Part shown: one piece after another, positions 56,701-64,000 of the stretch | Layout: each line of letters begins with the position of its first letter | Position numbering within the stretch: the first letter of the stretch is position 1 | NCBI GenBank assembly: GCA_947501445.1 | Contig: CANMVS010000007.1 | Span: forward strand, 1-64,000 | DNA length: 64,000 nt | Origin: an uncultured Rhizobiaceae group bacterium | GTDB taxonomy: Bacteria; Pseudomonadota; Alphaproteobacteria; Rhizobiales; Rhizobiaceae | Direction: 5' to 3' | Translations under genes and position numbers: made by a program | Notes under the pieces: generated by a model | What the model was told of the DNA's origin: nothing | The model's database searches: none | Seen by the model: only the letters and a program-made list of their open reading frames with translations

Positions 56701-57291
56701 CTAGTCCAGCAGGATGCGCCCCACTTCGCGCAATCTTGGTCCTTCCGGATCTTTCGAGCCCGAAGGCGCCATAATAATGGCTTCGCCGGGCCTTGGCAGT
56801 GTGCCGGTCAGCGCTTCCACATTTTGCGGATGCGTCATCAGAACCTGATTGCCGGGGCCGCGAAATTGCTCGATGATTTCAATCGCGCCTTCGGTTTTTG
56901 CCGCCAGCGCTTCGGGGTCATCCTCAACCAGGTCAAGCGCTTCGGATGGCACAATTTCCGTGTTGCGAAAGGCATTTTCGGCTGTCTCAATGGTGCGGCA
57001 CCATCGGCTGGAATAGATTCTGGATATGGAAACAGCGCGTGCGGCAAAGCGCGTGCCTCTGCGACTGGCCTGCTGGCGCCCGCGATCGGACAGGTTTCGT
57101 TGGGTCGTGCAGTCCTCAATGTCGAAAAATGGCGGATCGCCAACGCCTGGAGCCTGTGCGTGGGTCATCAGGATCGAATAGCCACCTGTGGCAAGGTGTG
57201 CCCAGGCGGCGTCCGTCGCTGCGGCGACGGTCAATCCAAAAGGCACCTGTATCAGACAGATTACGATCAATACGACAAGTCGTTGTATCAT
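56701..57291 (-). CDS. Exported histidine-phosphatase-like protein with altered RH motif
   Basis: A protein of about 196 residues starting MIQRLVV, with signal peptide (FGLTVAAAT). It belongs to the histidine phosphatase superfamily: CTTQRNLSDRGRQQA, SRWCRTIETAENAF and the second His in LMTHPQNVEALTG. The first motif, normally RHG/RHA, reads MTHAQAPG: the Arg is Thr (codon ACC), so activity may be reduced or altered. It lies on the opposite strand inside the sugar cluster. ATG 57312 would extend it by seven residues. Confidence 0.78.
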   Translation of the reverse strand: MIQRLVVLIVICLIQVPFGLTVAAATDAAWAHLATGGYSILMTHAQAPGVGDPPFFDIEDCTTQRNLSDRGRQQASRRGTRFAARAVSISRIYSSRWCRTIETAENAFRNTEIVPSEALDLVEDDPEALAAKTEGAIEIIEQFRGPGNQVLMTHPQNVEALTGTLPRPGEAIIMAPSGSKDPEGPRLREVGRILLD

Positions 57292-57335
57292 GCAGCGGCT
57301 CCGGTCTTTCAAGTATCTAGGAGTTAGTTCAGCTT

Positions 57336-58739
57336 ATGGGCGAGGTTAACACTATAGGGGTTCTGCCTTTAGGGCGACCAACTTTTGATGTGGAATTTGC
57401 TGAGCAAAAACTTGATGCCATGTTGAAAGGTCTGATTGCAACTGGCAAGACAATCCTTGGGTCTGAGCGCCTGCTTATGGATGCAGCAACAACCGAGGCT
57501 GCAATTGCCGATCTGAAGCAGCAGAAGCCGGATGTGATCGTTGTATTACAGGTGACATTTACGGATGCGAGCGCGGTTATCAGTGCCTGCAATGCCTTCA
57601 CGCAACCCTTGTGTATCTGGGCTGTGCCGGAGCCGAGGCTTGGTGGACGATTGCGGCTGAACGCCTTTTGCGGCCTCAATCTGGCATCCCATGCACTGGG
57701 GTTGGCGGGGCGGGTTTTTTCCTGGCTCTATGCGGACCCGCAGGCCGAGAATATCGACAGCGAGCTTGCAGCCCTGCTGGCGGGTAAAAAAACTGTGATG
57801 CCGTTGGAGGGACAGCAAAGAACCGCTGATACATCACAGGCCCAACGGGTGTTGGCGCAGGTAAAGGGATCCCGAATCGCCCGTCTCGGTGCCCATCCGG
57901 ACGGGTTTGATACCTGCAAATATGATCCCGAACGCCTGCTTGCACTGGCCGGGATCGAGGTGGATGAGCTCCCATTGGACCAGCTGTTTGATACTGCAAG
58001 GGGCGTGCCCGATGTTGCAGTGGATGCTGTTCGCGCAGAGGCAAAGCGGGATCTGCAAGGGTTGGAGGACGTTGATCCGCAGGAACTGGACAAATCATTG
58101 CGCCTGAAATCGGCAATCGAAGCCATACGGGCGAGCGGTCACTATGATGCTTTTGCCATTCGTTGCTGGCCGGAGACCTTTACCGAATACGGTGGCGCCG
58201 TGTGTGGACCGGTCGCCATGATGGGGCAATCGCGGGTGCCCTGTGCCTGTGAGGCTGATGTCTATGGTGCTGCAACCCAATTAGTGCTTCAAAGTGTGGT
58301 GGACGCGCCGGTTTTTCTCGCCGATCTGGTTGATATGGACATCGAGGACAACACGGGTGTGGTCTGGCATTGCGGTCAGGCACCGATATCCATGGCCCCC
58401 GCCGATGTCATGGCACAGGCAACCATTCACACCAATCGCAAGATGCCGCTGCTTTATCAGTTTCCGCTCAAACAGGGGCGTGTGACGCTGATGCGTATCA
58501 GCCAGGCCCATGGTGTGCACAAAATGATTATTGCCAGTGGTCGGATGCTGCAAAGGCCAATGGCTTTTACCGGCACATCAGGCGTCGTGGAATTTGACCG
58601 GCCGGTACGCGACGTCTTACCTGCTGTGATGGATAGCGGCCTTGAGCACCATATGGCGCTGGCCTATGGAGATCACACGGAACCGCTGGTCGCCATTGCC
58701 GCAGCGCTTGAGCTGCCGGTCATCCATCTTTGTCAATAA
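57336..58739 (+). CDS. L-fucose/L-arabinose isomerase-like protein, probable sulfoquinovose isomerase
   Basis: A 467-residue protein of the FucI/AraA fold. The N-terminal part has GVLPLGRPTFDV and DVIVVLQVTF, the middle part AIRCWPETFTEYGG and CACEADVYGAA, and the C-terminal part VVWHCGQAPISM. The Glu and His in these blocks are candidate metal ligands. In some sulfoglycolytic clusters of Gram-positive bacteria a member of this family (SqvD) isomerises sulfoquinovose to sulfofructose in place of YihS. The kinase and aldolase nearby support that role; another aldose substrate cannot be excluded. No operator copy is seen directly before it. Confidence 0.75.
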   Translation: MGEVNTIGVLPLGRPTFDVEFAEQKLDAMLKGLIATGKTILGSERLLMDAATTEAAIADLKQQKPDVIVVLQVTFTDASAVISACNAFTQPLCIWAVPEPRLGGRLRLNAFCGLNLASHALGLAGRVFSWLYADPQAENIDSELAALLAGKKTVMPLEGQQRTADTSQAQRVLAQVKGSRIARLGAHPDGFDTCKYDPERLLALAGIEVDELPLDQLFDTARGVPDVAVDAVRAEAKRDLQGLEDVDPQELDKSLRLKSAIEAIRASGHYDAFAIRCWPETFTEYGGAVCGPVAMMGQSRVPCACEADVYGAATQLVLQSVVDAPVFLADLVDMDIEDNTGVVWHCGQAPISMAPADVMAQATIHTNRKMPLLYQFPLKQGRVTLMRISQAHGVHKMIIASGRMLQRPMAFTGTSGVVEFDRPVRDVLPAVMDSGLEHHMALAYGDHTEPLVAIAAALELPVIHLCQ

Positions 58740-58766
58740 TCTACATTCGAAAACAGGCTCCAATCC

Positions 58767-59864
58767 ATGAAAAACATTCGCTACGGCATCATCGGTTCGG
58801 GAATGATGGGTCAGGAGCATATTCGCAATATATCGTTGCTGGAGGGGACGCAGGTTACTGCGATTGCTGACCCGAATGAGGCCATGCGCTCACAGGCTGC
58901 AGCTCTGGCCGGGCCTGATTGCGCCGCCTTTGATCATCACGATGAGCTGATTGCCTCTGGCCGGTGTGACGCGCTGGTTATTGCAGCACCCAATCACCTT
59001 CATCATCAGATTTTGATGGATGTCCTGCCTGTCAATCTGCCGCTGCTTGTTGAAAAACCGCTCGGCATTGATGGTGCGCAATGTGCAGATATCATCAGGG
59101 TTGCGCAGACCCGGGAAGCGCCGGTCTGGGTGGCGATGGAATATCGCTACATGCCACCCATCGAGCGCATGCTCAGCGAGTTGCGCCTTGGAACCATTGG
59201 AAGTCCGCGGATGATTGCCATTCGCGAACATCGTTTCCCGTTTTTGGACAAAGTGGGCCATTGGAACCGTTTTCAGGATCAGACGGGCGGCACACTGGTG
59301 GAAAAATGCTGTCACTTTTTTGACCTGATGCGATTGGTCATGGGCAGTGAAGCAAAACGGGTCTATGCGTCCGGCGGCATGGATGTCAATTTCCGCGGCG
59401 AGGCATTCGAGGGGCGACCGGCAGATATCCTCGACAATGCCTTTGTCATTGTCGATTTTGAAAATGGTACCCGGGGCATGCTTGATCTTTGCATGTTTGC
59501 CGAAGGGTCCTACTGGCAGGAAAAAGTCAGCGTGACCGGTGACAAGGCGCGCGTTGAAGCGCTGGTTCCCGGCCCTGCCAGATTCGCGCCGGACGGCATG
59601 GAGCGCGCCTCCCGGCTGGTTGTCTCAAGACGGGCCGACCGATGCGAAACGCTGGAGGATGTTCACGTCGATGAAACCATATTGGCGGCCGGAGACCACC
59701 ATGGATCGACCTTCTTTCAACATCAGAAGTTCCTGCGCCTGCTGCGTGATGGCGGTCAGCCGGAAGTCAGCATGATTGATGGTGCCAGATCGGTGGAAAT
59801 TGGTGCAGCGGCGGAATATTCGGCCCGCAAAGGCGTGGCCGTGGATTTGCCTTCAGGCGTTTGA
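58767..59864 (+). CDS. Gfo/Idh/MocA-family protein, possible NAD-dependent sulfoquinovosidase
   Basis: A 365-residue protein with N-terminal Rossmann domain (YGIIGSGMMGQEHI) and the conserved LLVEKPLGID, followed by the larger beta-sheet domain with GGTLVEKCCHFFDLMR. It is either a sugar dehydrogenase or an oxidoreductive glycosidase. NAD-dependent sulfoquinovosidases (SqgA, GH188) belong to this superfamily and occur with isomerase/kinase/aldolase clusters, which makes that the leading guess. It follows the isomerase by 27 nt. Confidence 0.7.
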   Translation: MKNIRYGIIGSGMMGQEHIRNISLLEGTQVTAIADPNEAMRSQAAALAGPDCAAFDHHDELIASGRCDALVIAAPNHLHHQILMDVLPVNLPLLVEKPLGIDGAQCADIIRVAQTREAPVWVAMEYRYMPPIERMLSELRLGTIGSPRMIAIREHRFPFLDKVGHWNRFQDQTGGTLVEKCCHFFDLMRLVMGSEAKRVYASGGMDVNFRGEAFEGRPADILDNAFVIVDFENGTRGMLDLCMFAEGSYWQEKVSVTGDKARVEALVPGPARFAPDGMERASRLVVSRRADRCETLEDVHVDETILAAGDHHGSTFFQHQKFLRLLRDGGQPEVSMIDGARSVEIGAAAEYSARKGVAVDLPSGV

Positions 59865-59918
59865 CGCATCTGGACGGCCAGCCGGATGGGGAATTGAGAG
59901 TGGCCTGCAGGCACAACC

Positions 59919-60281
59919 TCACGATTTTGAGATCGCCCGCCCGCGCCAGATACTGATGAACAGCAGGGCGAAAATGACCACATCAAATGCGAAAAAGGTC
60001 CTCATCAGCCAGTCTGTGGCCGGCGATGCGGTAAGCAGAACAAAGGTGCCGGTGCCGCCAATCAGGACGATCAGCAGCGCCAGATAGCGAATTTTGGTGA
60101 GCCGCATATAGAGCAGTGCGCCCAATGCCGTGTAGACAAGGCCGAACAGGACGAGCATATCGCCACCGGCGCTGAACCCACGCCACAGCCCGCCAACGCA
60201 ATGCAGCAGACCGGTTGCGATCAACAGCGTTGCGGCCAGTTTCAGCCCTGCGGGGAACGCATCAACGGGTTTGCTCATCAT
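59919..60281 (-). CDS. Small four-helix membrane protein
   Basis: A 120-residue protein with four hydrophobic segments (residues about 12-31, 35-56, 62-80 and 88-110) and no recognised motif. It starts at 60281 (MM), overlapping the stop of the cytochrome gene by one base (TAATG), and is the last gene of the molybdenum-hydroxylase operon. A membrane partner or quinone-linked role is possible but not shown. Confidence 0.65.
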   Translation of the reverse strand: MMSKPVDAFPAGLKLAATLLIATGLLHCVGGLWRGFSAGGDMLVLFGLVYTALGALLYMRLTKIRYLALLIVLIGGTGTFVLLTASPATDWLMRTFFAFDVVIFALLFISIWRGRAISKS

Positions 60282-60919
60282 TACTCCTCCGGCGGGCATG
60301 GGGTTCCGGCTGCTGACCATTTCATCAGCGCGTCAATGGCCAGTGCCAATGAGTGCGGGGCCGGTTCCCGGTTGCCTCCAGGGTTCCAGGCCCAATTGAG
60401 GACAAGGTCGTGGTCCACATGGCTGGCAACCTCACCTATGGTGCGATTGCCATTGCGTTGCGGATCCTTGAGCTGATTGCAAACGTAGTTTGAGGACTTG
60501 CCAAACCATTCGGCCTCAACCGGTGCAAGGCCCCAGATCGATGCAACCCGTGGCGCGGAATGCGGTGTTCGATTGGCGTTTTCATCGGGTTCGCTCAACG
60601 TCGTATGGCAGGTGGAACATATCAGCGCTTCGGCACCAATCCTGCTTTCATCGGCATTGATATTCATGCCGTGCGGCCGCGTCTTGCCGTAGCTTGGACC
60701 AGACCACATGGGCACATTGCTTGGTCCCACATGACAATTGGAGCATCGCGGGTGGGATGCCACCTCATAAAAGGTCTGCCAATTGGCAAGCCCTTCCTCG
60801 AGCGTCACCGATCCGGGCGGATATTCGCGAACAGGTGCGGCGCTGTCATCACCGGCAGCCGGCAAAACAAGACCGGTCAGCAGCGCCAGGGCGCCTGCGG
60901 TTACTCGTGTTTTTTTCAT
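60281..60919 (-). CDS. Periplasmic dihaem cytochrome c
   Basis: A 212-residue protein with signal peptide (LLTGLVLPAAGDD) and two haem c sites, CSNCH and CSTCH, about 50 residues apart. The C-terminal part has PHSLALAIDALMKW. It lies 10 nt after the molybdopterin subunit and probably accepts its electrons. An upstream ATG at 61063 lies within the preceding gene and is not favoured. Confidence 0.82.
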   Translation of the reverse strand: MKKTRVTAGALALLTGLVLPAAGDDSAAPVREYPPGSVTLEEGLANWQTFYEVASHPRCSNCHVGPSNVPMWSGPSYGKTRPHGMNINADESRIGAEALICSTCHTTLSEPDENANRTPHSAPRVASIWGLAPVEAEWFGKSSNYVCNQLKDPQRNGNRTIGEVASHVDHDLVLNWAWNPGGNREPAPHSLALAIDALMKWSAAGTPCPPEE

Positions 60920-60929
60920 CTGCGCACCC

Positions 60930-63170
60930 TCAAACGAAATCAATGTGTTTGTCGAATGGCATTTCGCGAATGCGCTTGCCGGTCGCGGCAAAAATGGCAT
61001 TGGCAAGCGCCGGTGCTGCAGGGGGAACCGGCGGTTCACCGATACCGCGTATGCGATCACCATTTTCCAGTCCGCGCACTTCTATTTTTGGACACTGGTA
61101 AAGGCGCATGCCTTCAAAGGCGTGGTAGTTGGTCTGTTCTGCCATGCCATCTGAATAGGTGGTTTCGCAATTCATGGCGTGCCCAAGTCCCCAGATAACA
61201 CCGCCCTTGACGAGATTATCGAAATTGACCGGATCAATCACCCGGCCCACTTCCGCAGCCACATAGACATTGTCGATGCGGATACCGTTGTCGGTATTGC
61301 TCACCTCGACAACTTCGGCAGTGGCAACGCCAAATGACATGCAAAAGGCCACACCGCGGCCCCTGTCCGGCCCCAGATCACTGCCCCAGTTGGACATTTC
61401 ACCGACAGCTTCCAGAACCTTGCGCGAATCGTCATGCCACATCAGCCGGATGCGTTCCTCCAGCGGGTCTGCCCCGGCGGCATGGATCAATTCGTCCAGC
61501 GAACAGTCATGAAAAAAGCCATTTGTTGAGGCCCCGACCGAACGCCATGAACTGATGGGCGCAAGTTCGGGTGCGCGGTATCCGGTCATGCGGTAATTCG
61601 GAATGGCAAAGGGTTGCTCCCATGCACCGGCGCTGATCTGGCTGTCACCGCCCGGCAGGGTGAGGCCCTGCCTGCTGAATTGTGAGGTTATGACCGAAGG
61701 CATTGCAATGCTCAGATCATAGGTATCGATCTTGCCATCGCTAACGGCACCGCGCATGCGCGCCATGGCGATCTGGCGCGGGTAATCATGGGCCATGTCT
61801 TCTTCACGGCTGTAGGTCAGTTTGACCGGGGTGCCTTTCATGGCGATGGCAAGCTCCGTTGCCCGTTTGACAACATCATCTTCAAGCCGGTGCCCGAAAC
61901 TGCCACCAACGTATAGAACATGCACATGCACCCTGTCGGTTTCCAGACCCGTCATTGCTGCAACATTGTTTTGCACAAAGCGCGGCATTTGTGTGCCTGT
62001 CCACACATCGGCGCGTTCATCGGTTACCTTGACGATGGCACCAATGGGTTCCAAAGGCGCGTGTGCCAGATAGGGCGCACGGTATTCAGCCTCAATGACA
62101 TCGGCATCCGCCAGTGCCGCATCCACATCACCATCGTCGCGGGTTCGTGCCTCGATCCTTTCTTCGGTGAAAGAATCACTGAGAACCTGCCAGTGTTCGT
62201 CCATTTCCGGCGGATAGGGCGCTTCGCCCCAGTCAAACTCAATGGCGTTGCCCGCCTGAATTGCCCGCCAGGTATTGTCCGCAATGATGCCGACACCGCC
62301 GGTTACGGGAATGATCCTTTGCACGCCGCGCATTTTTTCGGCGGCGCTGGCATCAAAGCCATTCATGACACCACCCTGGCGCGGGTTCAGTTTGACGGTT
62401 GCATGCACCATGCCATCAATAACCGTATCGATACCATAGGTGAGCGTGCCGGTGGACTTGGCGACAATATCGTGGCGGCGCATGGGTTTGCCGATCAGGC
62501 GCCACTGGTCCGGATCGCGCAATTTGACATTAGTCACCGGTTTCAAAGTTGCAGCTATCGGCGCCAGCTCAATATAGCTGAGTTCGCTGCCGTCCGGCAG
62601 GATGACCATGCCATTGGCCGTTTTCAACTGGCCGGTGGCAATGCCGGATTTCTGTGCGGCGGCGGCTTTCAGCGTCTCGCGTGCCACAGCACCTGCCATG
62701 CGCAGTTTTTCATAGCCATCGGGTACGGAACTGGAACCGCCGGTGACCTGCATGCCGAGAAATTTCATCAGCACATCCATCACGGCGCGGGCCGATTCCG
62801 CCATGGCGCTCTCGTCGGTGGAACGAAAGGGCGCGCCCTCTGTTGCCAGGGCCGTATTGTAATAGGCAGGGGCTGGTCGGCCCGGATCAACCATGACGGA
62901 ATCAAGTTCCACATCCAGCTCTTCGGCAATCAGGGCCGCCTGCATGGAATAGGCACCCTGGCCAAGATCGGTGCGCGGTGTAATCAGCGTAATGCCCTGA
63001 TCATTGATTTTCACATAAGGGGTCAGCGCGGTATCACCATCGGCGAGATTGACGAGCAACGGATTGTCTCCGGGCTGGTTATACCAGTAGGCGCCGAATG
63101 CCACACCGCCGGCAATGGCGGCAGAGCCGATAAGAAATGTGCGGCGGGCTATTGTTTTGACGCGTCCCAT
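60930..63170 (-). CDS. Molybdopterin subunit of xanthine-dehydrogenase-type hydroxylase (IorB-like)
   Basis: A 746-residue protein starting MGRVKTIARRTFLIGSAAIA: a twin-arginine signal, so the enzyme works in the periplasm. It has the aldehyde-oxidase/xanthine-dehydrogenase molybdopterin-binding fold: TDLGQGAYSMQAALIAEELD near the start, GGSFGHRLEDDVVKRA, APISSWRSVGAS and GVIWGLGHAMNCETTY later. It resembles the beta subunit of isoquinoline 1-oxidoreductase and membrane-type aldehyde dehydrogenases. Substrate unknown. The small 2Fe-2S subunit gene is immediately upstream. Confidence 0.9.
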   Translation of the reverse strand: MGRVKTIARRTFLIGSAAIAGGVAFGAYWYNQPGDNPLLVNLADGDTALTPYVKINDQGITLITPRTDLGQGAYSMQAALIAEELDVELDSVMVDPGRPAPAYYNTALATEGAPFRSTDESAMAESARAVMDVLMKFLGMQVTGGSSSVPDGYEKLRMAGAVARETLKAAAAQKSGIATGQLKTANGMVILPDGSELSYIELAPIAATLKPVTNVKLRDPDQWRLIGKPMRRHDIVAKSTGTLTYGIDTVIDGMVHATVKLNPRQGGVMNGFDASAAEKMRGVQRIIPVTGGVGIIADNTWRAIQAGNAIEFDWGEAPYPPEMDEHWQVLSDSFTEERIEARTRDDGDVDAALADADVIEAEYRAPYLAHAPLEPIGAIVKVTDERADVWTGTQMPRFVQNNVAAMTGLETDRVHVHVLYVGGSFGHRLEDDVVKRATELAIAMKGTPVKLTYSREEDMAHDYPRQIAMARMRGAVSDGKIDTYDLSIAMPSVITSQFSRQGLTLPGGDSQISAGAWEQPFAIPNYRMTGYRAPELAPISSWRSVGASTNGFFHDCSLDELIHAAGADPLEERIRLMWHDDSRKVLEAVGEMSNWGSDLGPDRGRGVAFCMSFGVATAEVVEVSNTDNGIRIDNVYVAAEVGRVIDPVNFDNLVKGGVIWGLGHAMNCETTYSDGMAEQTNYHAFEGMRLYQCPKIEVRGLENGDRIRGIGEPPVPPAAPALANAIFAATGKRIREMPFDKHIDFV

Positions 63171-63171
63171 A

Positions 63172-63630
63172 TCAAGCACTCCGCAGGTTTTTGGCGGCGG
63201 TCTTTACCGCTTCACGAATACGCGGATAGGTGCCGCATCGGCAAAGATTGGCCGACATATTGGCATCTATCTGGGCATCTGTCGGGTCGTCGTTCACATC
63301 CAGAAATGAGGCTGCGGCCATGATCTGTCCGGACTGGCAGTAGCCACATTGTGCCACCTGATGTTCAACCCATGCGGCCTGCACAACATGCAGACTGTCG
63401 GGCGTTCCAAGCCCTTCGATGGTGGTTACTTCGCCATCCACATCGCCAGCGGCCAACTGGCATGAGCGAACCGCAACGCCATCCACATGGACGGTGCAGG
63501 CACCGCATTGGGCGATCCCGCAGCCATATTTCGGGCCGGTAATACCCAACTCATCTCTCAACACCCACAAAAGGGGCATGTCCTGTTCAACATCCACCTC
63601 ATGGGCGGTGCCATTAACGGTAATCTCCAT
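63172..63630 (-). CDS. 2Fe-2S subunit of molybdenum hydroxylase (IorA-like)
   Basis: A 152-residue protein with the plant-type cluster [14 protein letters not shown] and the C-terminal cluster [10 protein letters not shown] … [11 protein letters not shown]. It relays electrons from the molybdenum centre to cytochrome c. The start [12 protein letters not shown] is the family N-terminus; the frame continues upstream through a tandem repeat. It has no signal peptide, as expected if exported with the Tat subunit. Confidence 0.92.
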   Translation of the reverse strand: MEITVNGTAHEVDVEQDMPLLWVLRDELGITGPKYGCGIAQCGACTVHVDGVAVRSCQLAAGDVDGEVTTIEGLGTPDSLHVVQAAWVEHQVAQCGYCQSGQIMAAASFLDVNDDPTDAQIDANMSANLCRCGTYPRIREAVKTAAKNLRSA

Positions 63631-63639
63631 GGGTACTCT

Positions 63640-63695
63640 CCAGATCAAATGGGCCAGATCAAATGGGCCAGATAAAATAGGCCAGATCAAACGGG
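63640..63695 (-). repeat. Four 14-nt tandem repeats in the leader of the hydroxylase operon
   Basis: Units on the plus strand: CCAGATCAAATGGG twice, then CCAGATAAAATAGG and CCAGATCAAACGGG. They end 9 nt before the start codon of the 2Fe-2S subunit gene, so they occupy its untranslated leader, including the ribosome-binding region. Confidence 0.88.
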
Positions 63696-63798
63696 TTGAA
63701 GTCATCATGCCTGTGCGGATTGTGCCAATTTTAACCGTCCGCAATACATGTTAGCGTCAACGTCACGCGAATGACGGGACGTGTTTCTCGAGAGAATA

Positions 63799-63823
63799 TT
63801 GACAAATCGTCGAAATTTGTCAA
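63799..63823. promoter_or_regulatory. Palindromic operator before the TetR gene
   Basis: TTGACAAAT-CGTCGAA-ATTTGTCAA, a perfect 9-bp inverted repeat with 7-nt spacer, 10 nt before the TetR start. The left arm contains a TTGACA hexamer. It is probably the self-operator, and may also control the divergent hydroxylase operon. Confidence 0.7.
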
Positions 63824-63833
63824 GTTGTAAAGT

Positions 63834-64000
63834 ATGAGTTCGAAAATGACCGAGAAAGAAAAGAAATATATCGAGAGTGCCGTCAACGTCTTTGCGCGTT
63901 ATGGCGTGCGCCGGGCAACCATGGGCGATATTGCCACCCAGGCAGGCGTATCAAGGCAAACACTCTATGCAAGCTATGCCACCAAGGATGATATATTGTC
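63834..64000 (+). CDS. TetR-family regulator, cut by the window end
   Basis: The first 55 residues are visible and include the TetR helix-turn-helix: AVNVFARYGVRRATMGDIA, QAGVSRQTLYASYATKDDIL. The start at 63834 (MSSKMTEKEK) or 63846. Divergent from the hydroxylase operon, which it probably regulates. The ligand domain lies outside the window. Confidence 0.85.
   Translation, partial: MSSKMTEKEKKYIESAVNVFARYGVRRATMGDIATQAGVSRQTLYASYATKDDIL

Noticed and set aside
61920-63323. Long open frame on the plus strand opposite the molybdopterin subunit
   Set aside because: It is antisense to a clear xanthine-dehydrogenase-type gene and its translation shows no family motif; it is a by-product of codon bias.

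Overview
The window is chromosomal DNA from an alphaproteobacterium, most likely a free-living, possibly marine, member of the Hyphomicrobiales (Rhizobiales). The evidence is the gene content and order: accA, xerD, a 48-residue membrane protein, aroK, aroB, a CBS/CorC protein, bolA, a J-domain protein, cobS, cobT and rpmB, then an SUV3-like helicase, S4 protein, fdxA, carD and rpoH. From memory these orders are typical of that group. PhaR/PhaA/PhaB polyester metabolism, aerobic cobaltochelatase and TRAP transport fit the same picture. No rRNA, tRNA, CRISPR array or prophage is visible.

Layout. 0-5.7 kb: a tandem SnoaL-like protein, then an accessory segment with a 1273-residue membrane protein (14 periplasmic propeller repeats, a Y_Y_Y-like domain, one membrane helix and a cytoplasmic NACHT-type NTPase) and a DUF1344-like protein. 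A 53-nt copy of the 3' end of tusA lies on the far side of this segment from the intact tusA, which looks like an insertion footprint. 5.7-21 kb: a housekeeping block (L,D-transpeptidase lipoprotein, accA, xerD, aroKB, corC-like, bolA, J-domain protein, cobST, a phytase/esterase-like protein, a queuosine-precursor transporter with a candidate preQ1 riboswitch, rpmB, two membrane proteins). 21-28.4 kb: an ECF sigma factor, GST, two methyltransferases, gloB and the pha genes. 28.9-37 kb: helicase, S4 protein, fdxA, carD, rpoH and an M48 protease. 37-41.3 kb: the thiamine importer thiBPQ behind a TPP riboswitch, with divergent thiN. 41.3-46.4 kb: an ABC-F protein, a MoxR ATPase, metA and a VWA protein.

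46.5-59.9 kb is the most coherent accessory region. It encodes a GabD-like aldehyde dehydrogenase, an aldose 1-epimerase, a TRAP transporter (DctQ, DctM, DctP), a PfkB kinase, a LacD/YihT-like aldolase, an L-fucose-isomerase-like protein and a Gfo/Idh/MocA protein. I read this as a sulfoquinovose catabolic cluster of the sulfo-EMP type (glycoside opening, mutarotation, isomerisation, phosphorylation, cleavage, oxidation of sulfolactaldehyde to sulfolactate). The kinase keeps the three residues I recall as the sulfonate-binding set of E. coli YihV, at the same positions. The same palindromic operator precedes three transcription units: dctQM, dctP and the kinase-aldolase pair.

59.9-64 kb: a four-gene operon for a periplasmic molybdenum hydroxylase (2Fe-2S subunit, Tat-exported molybdopterin subunit, dihaem cytochrome c, small membrane protein), divergent from a TetR regulator cut by the window end. 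About 104-nt, two-hairpin intergenic repeats with eight copies (six near-complete, two partial) are scattered through the window. At two loci these repeats supply the stop codons of neighbouring genes.
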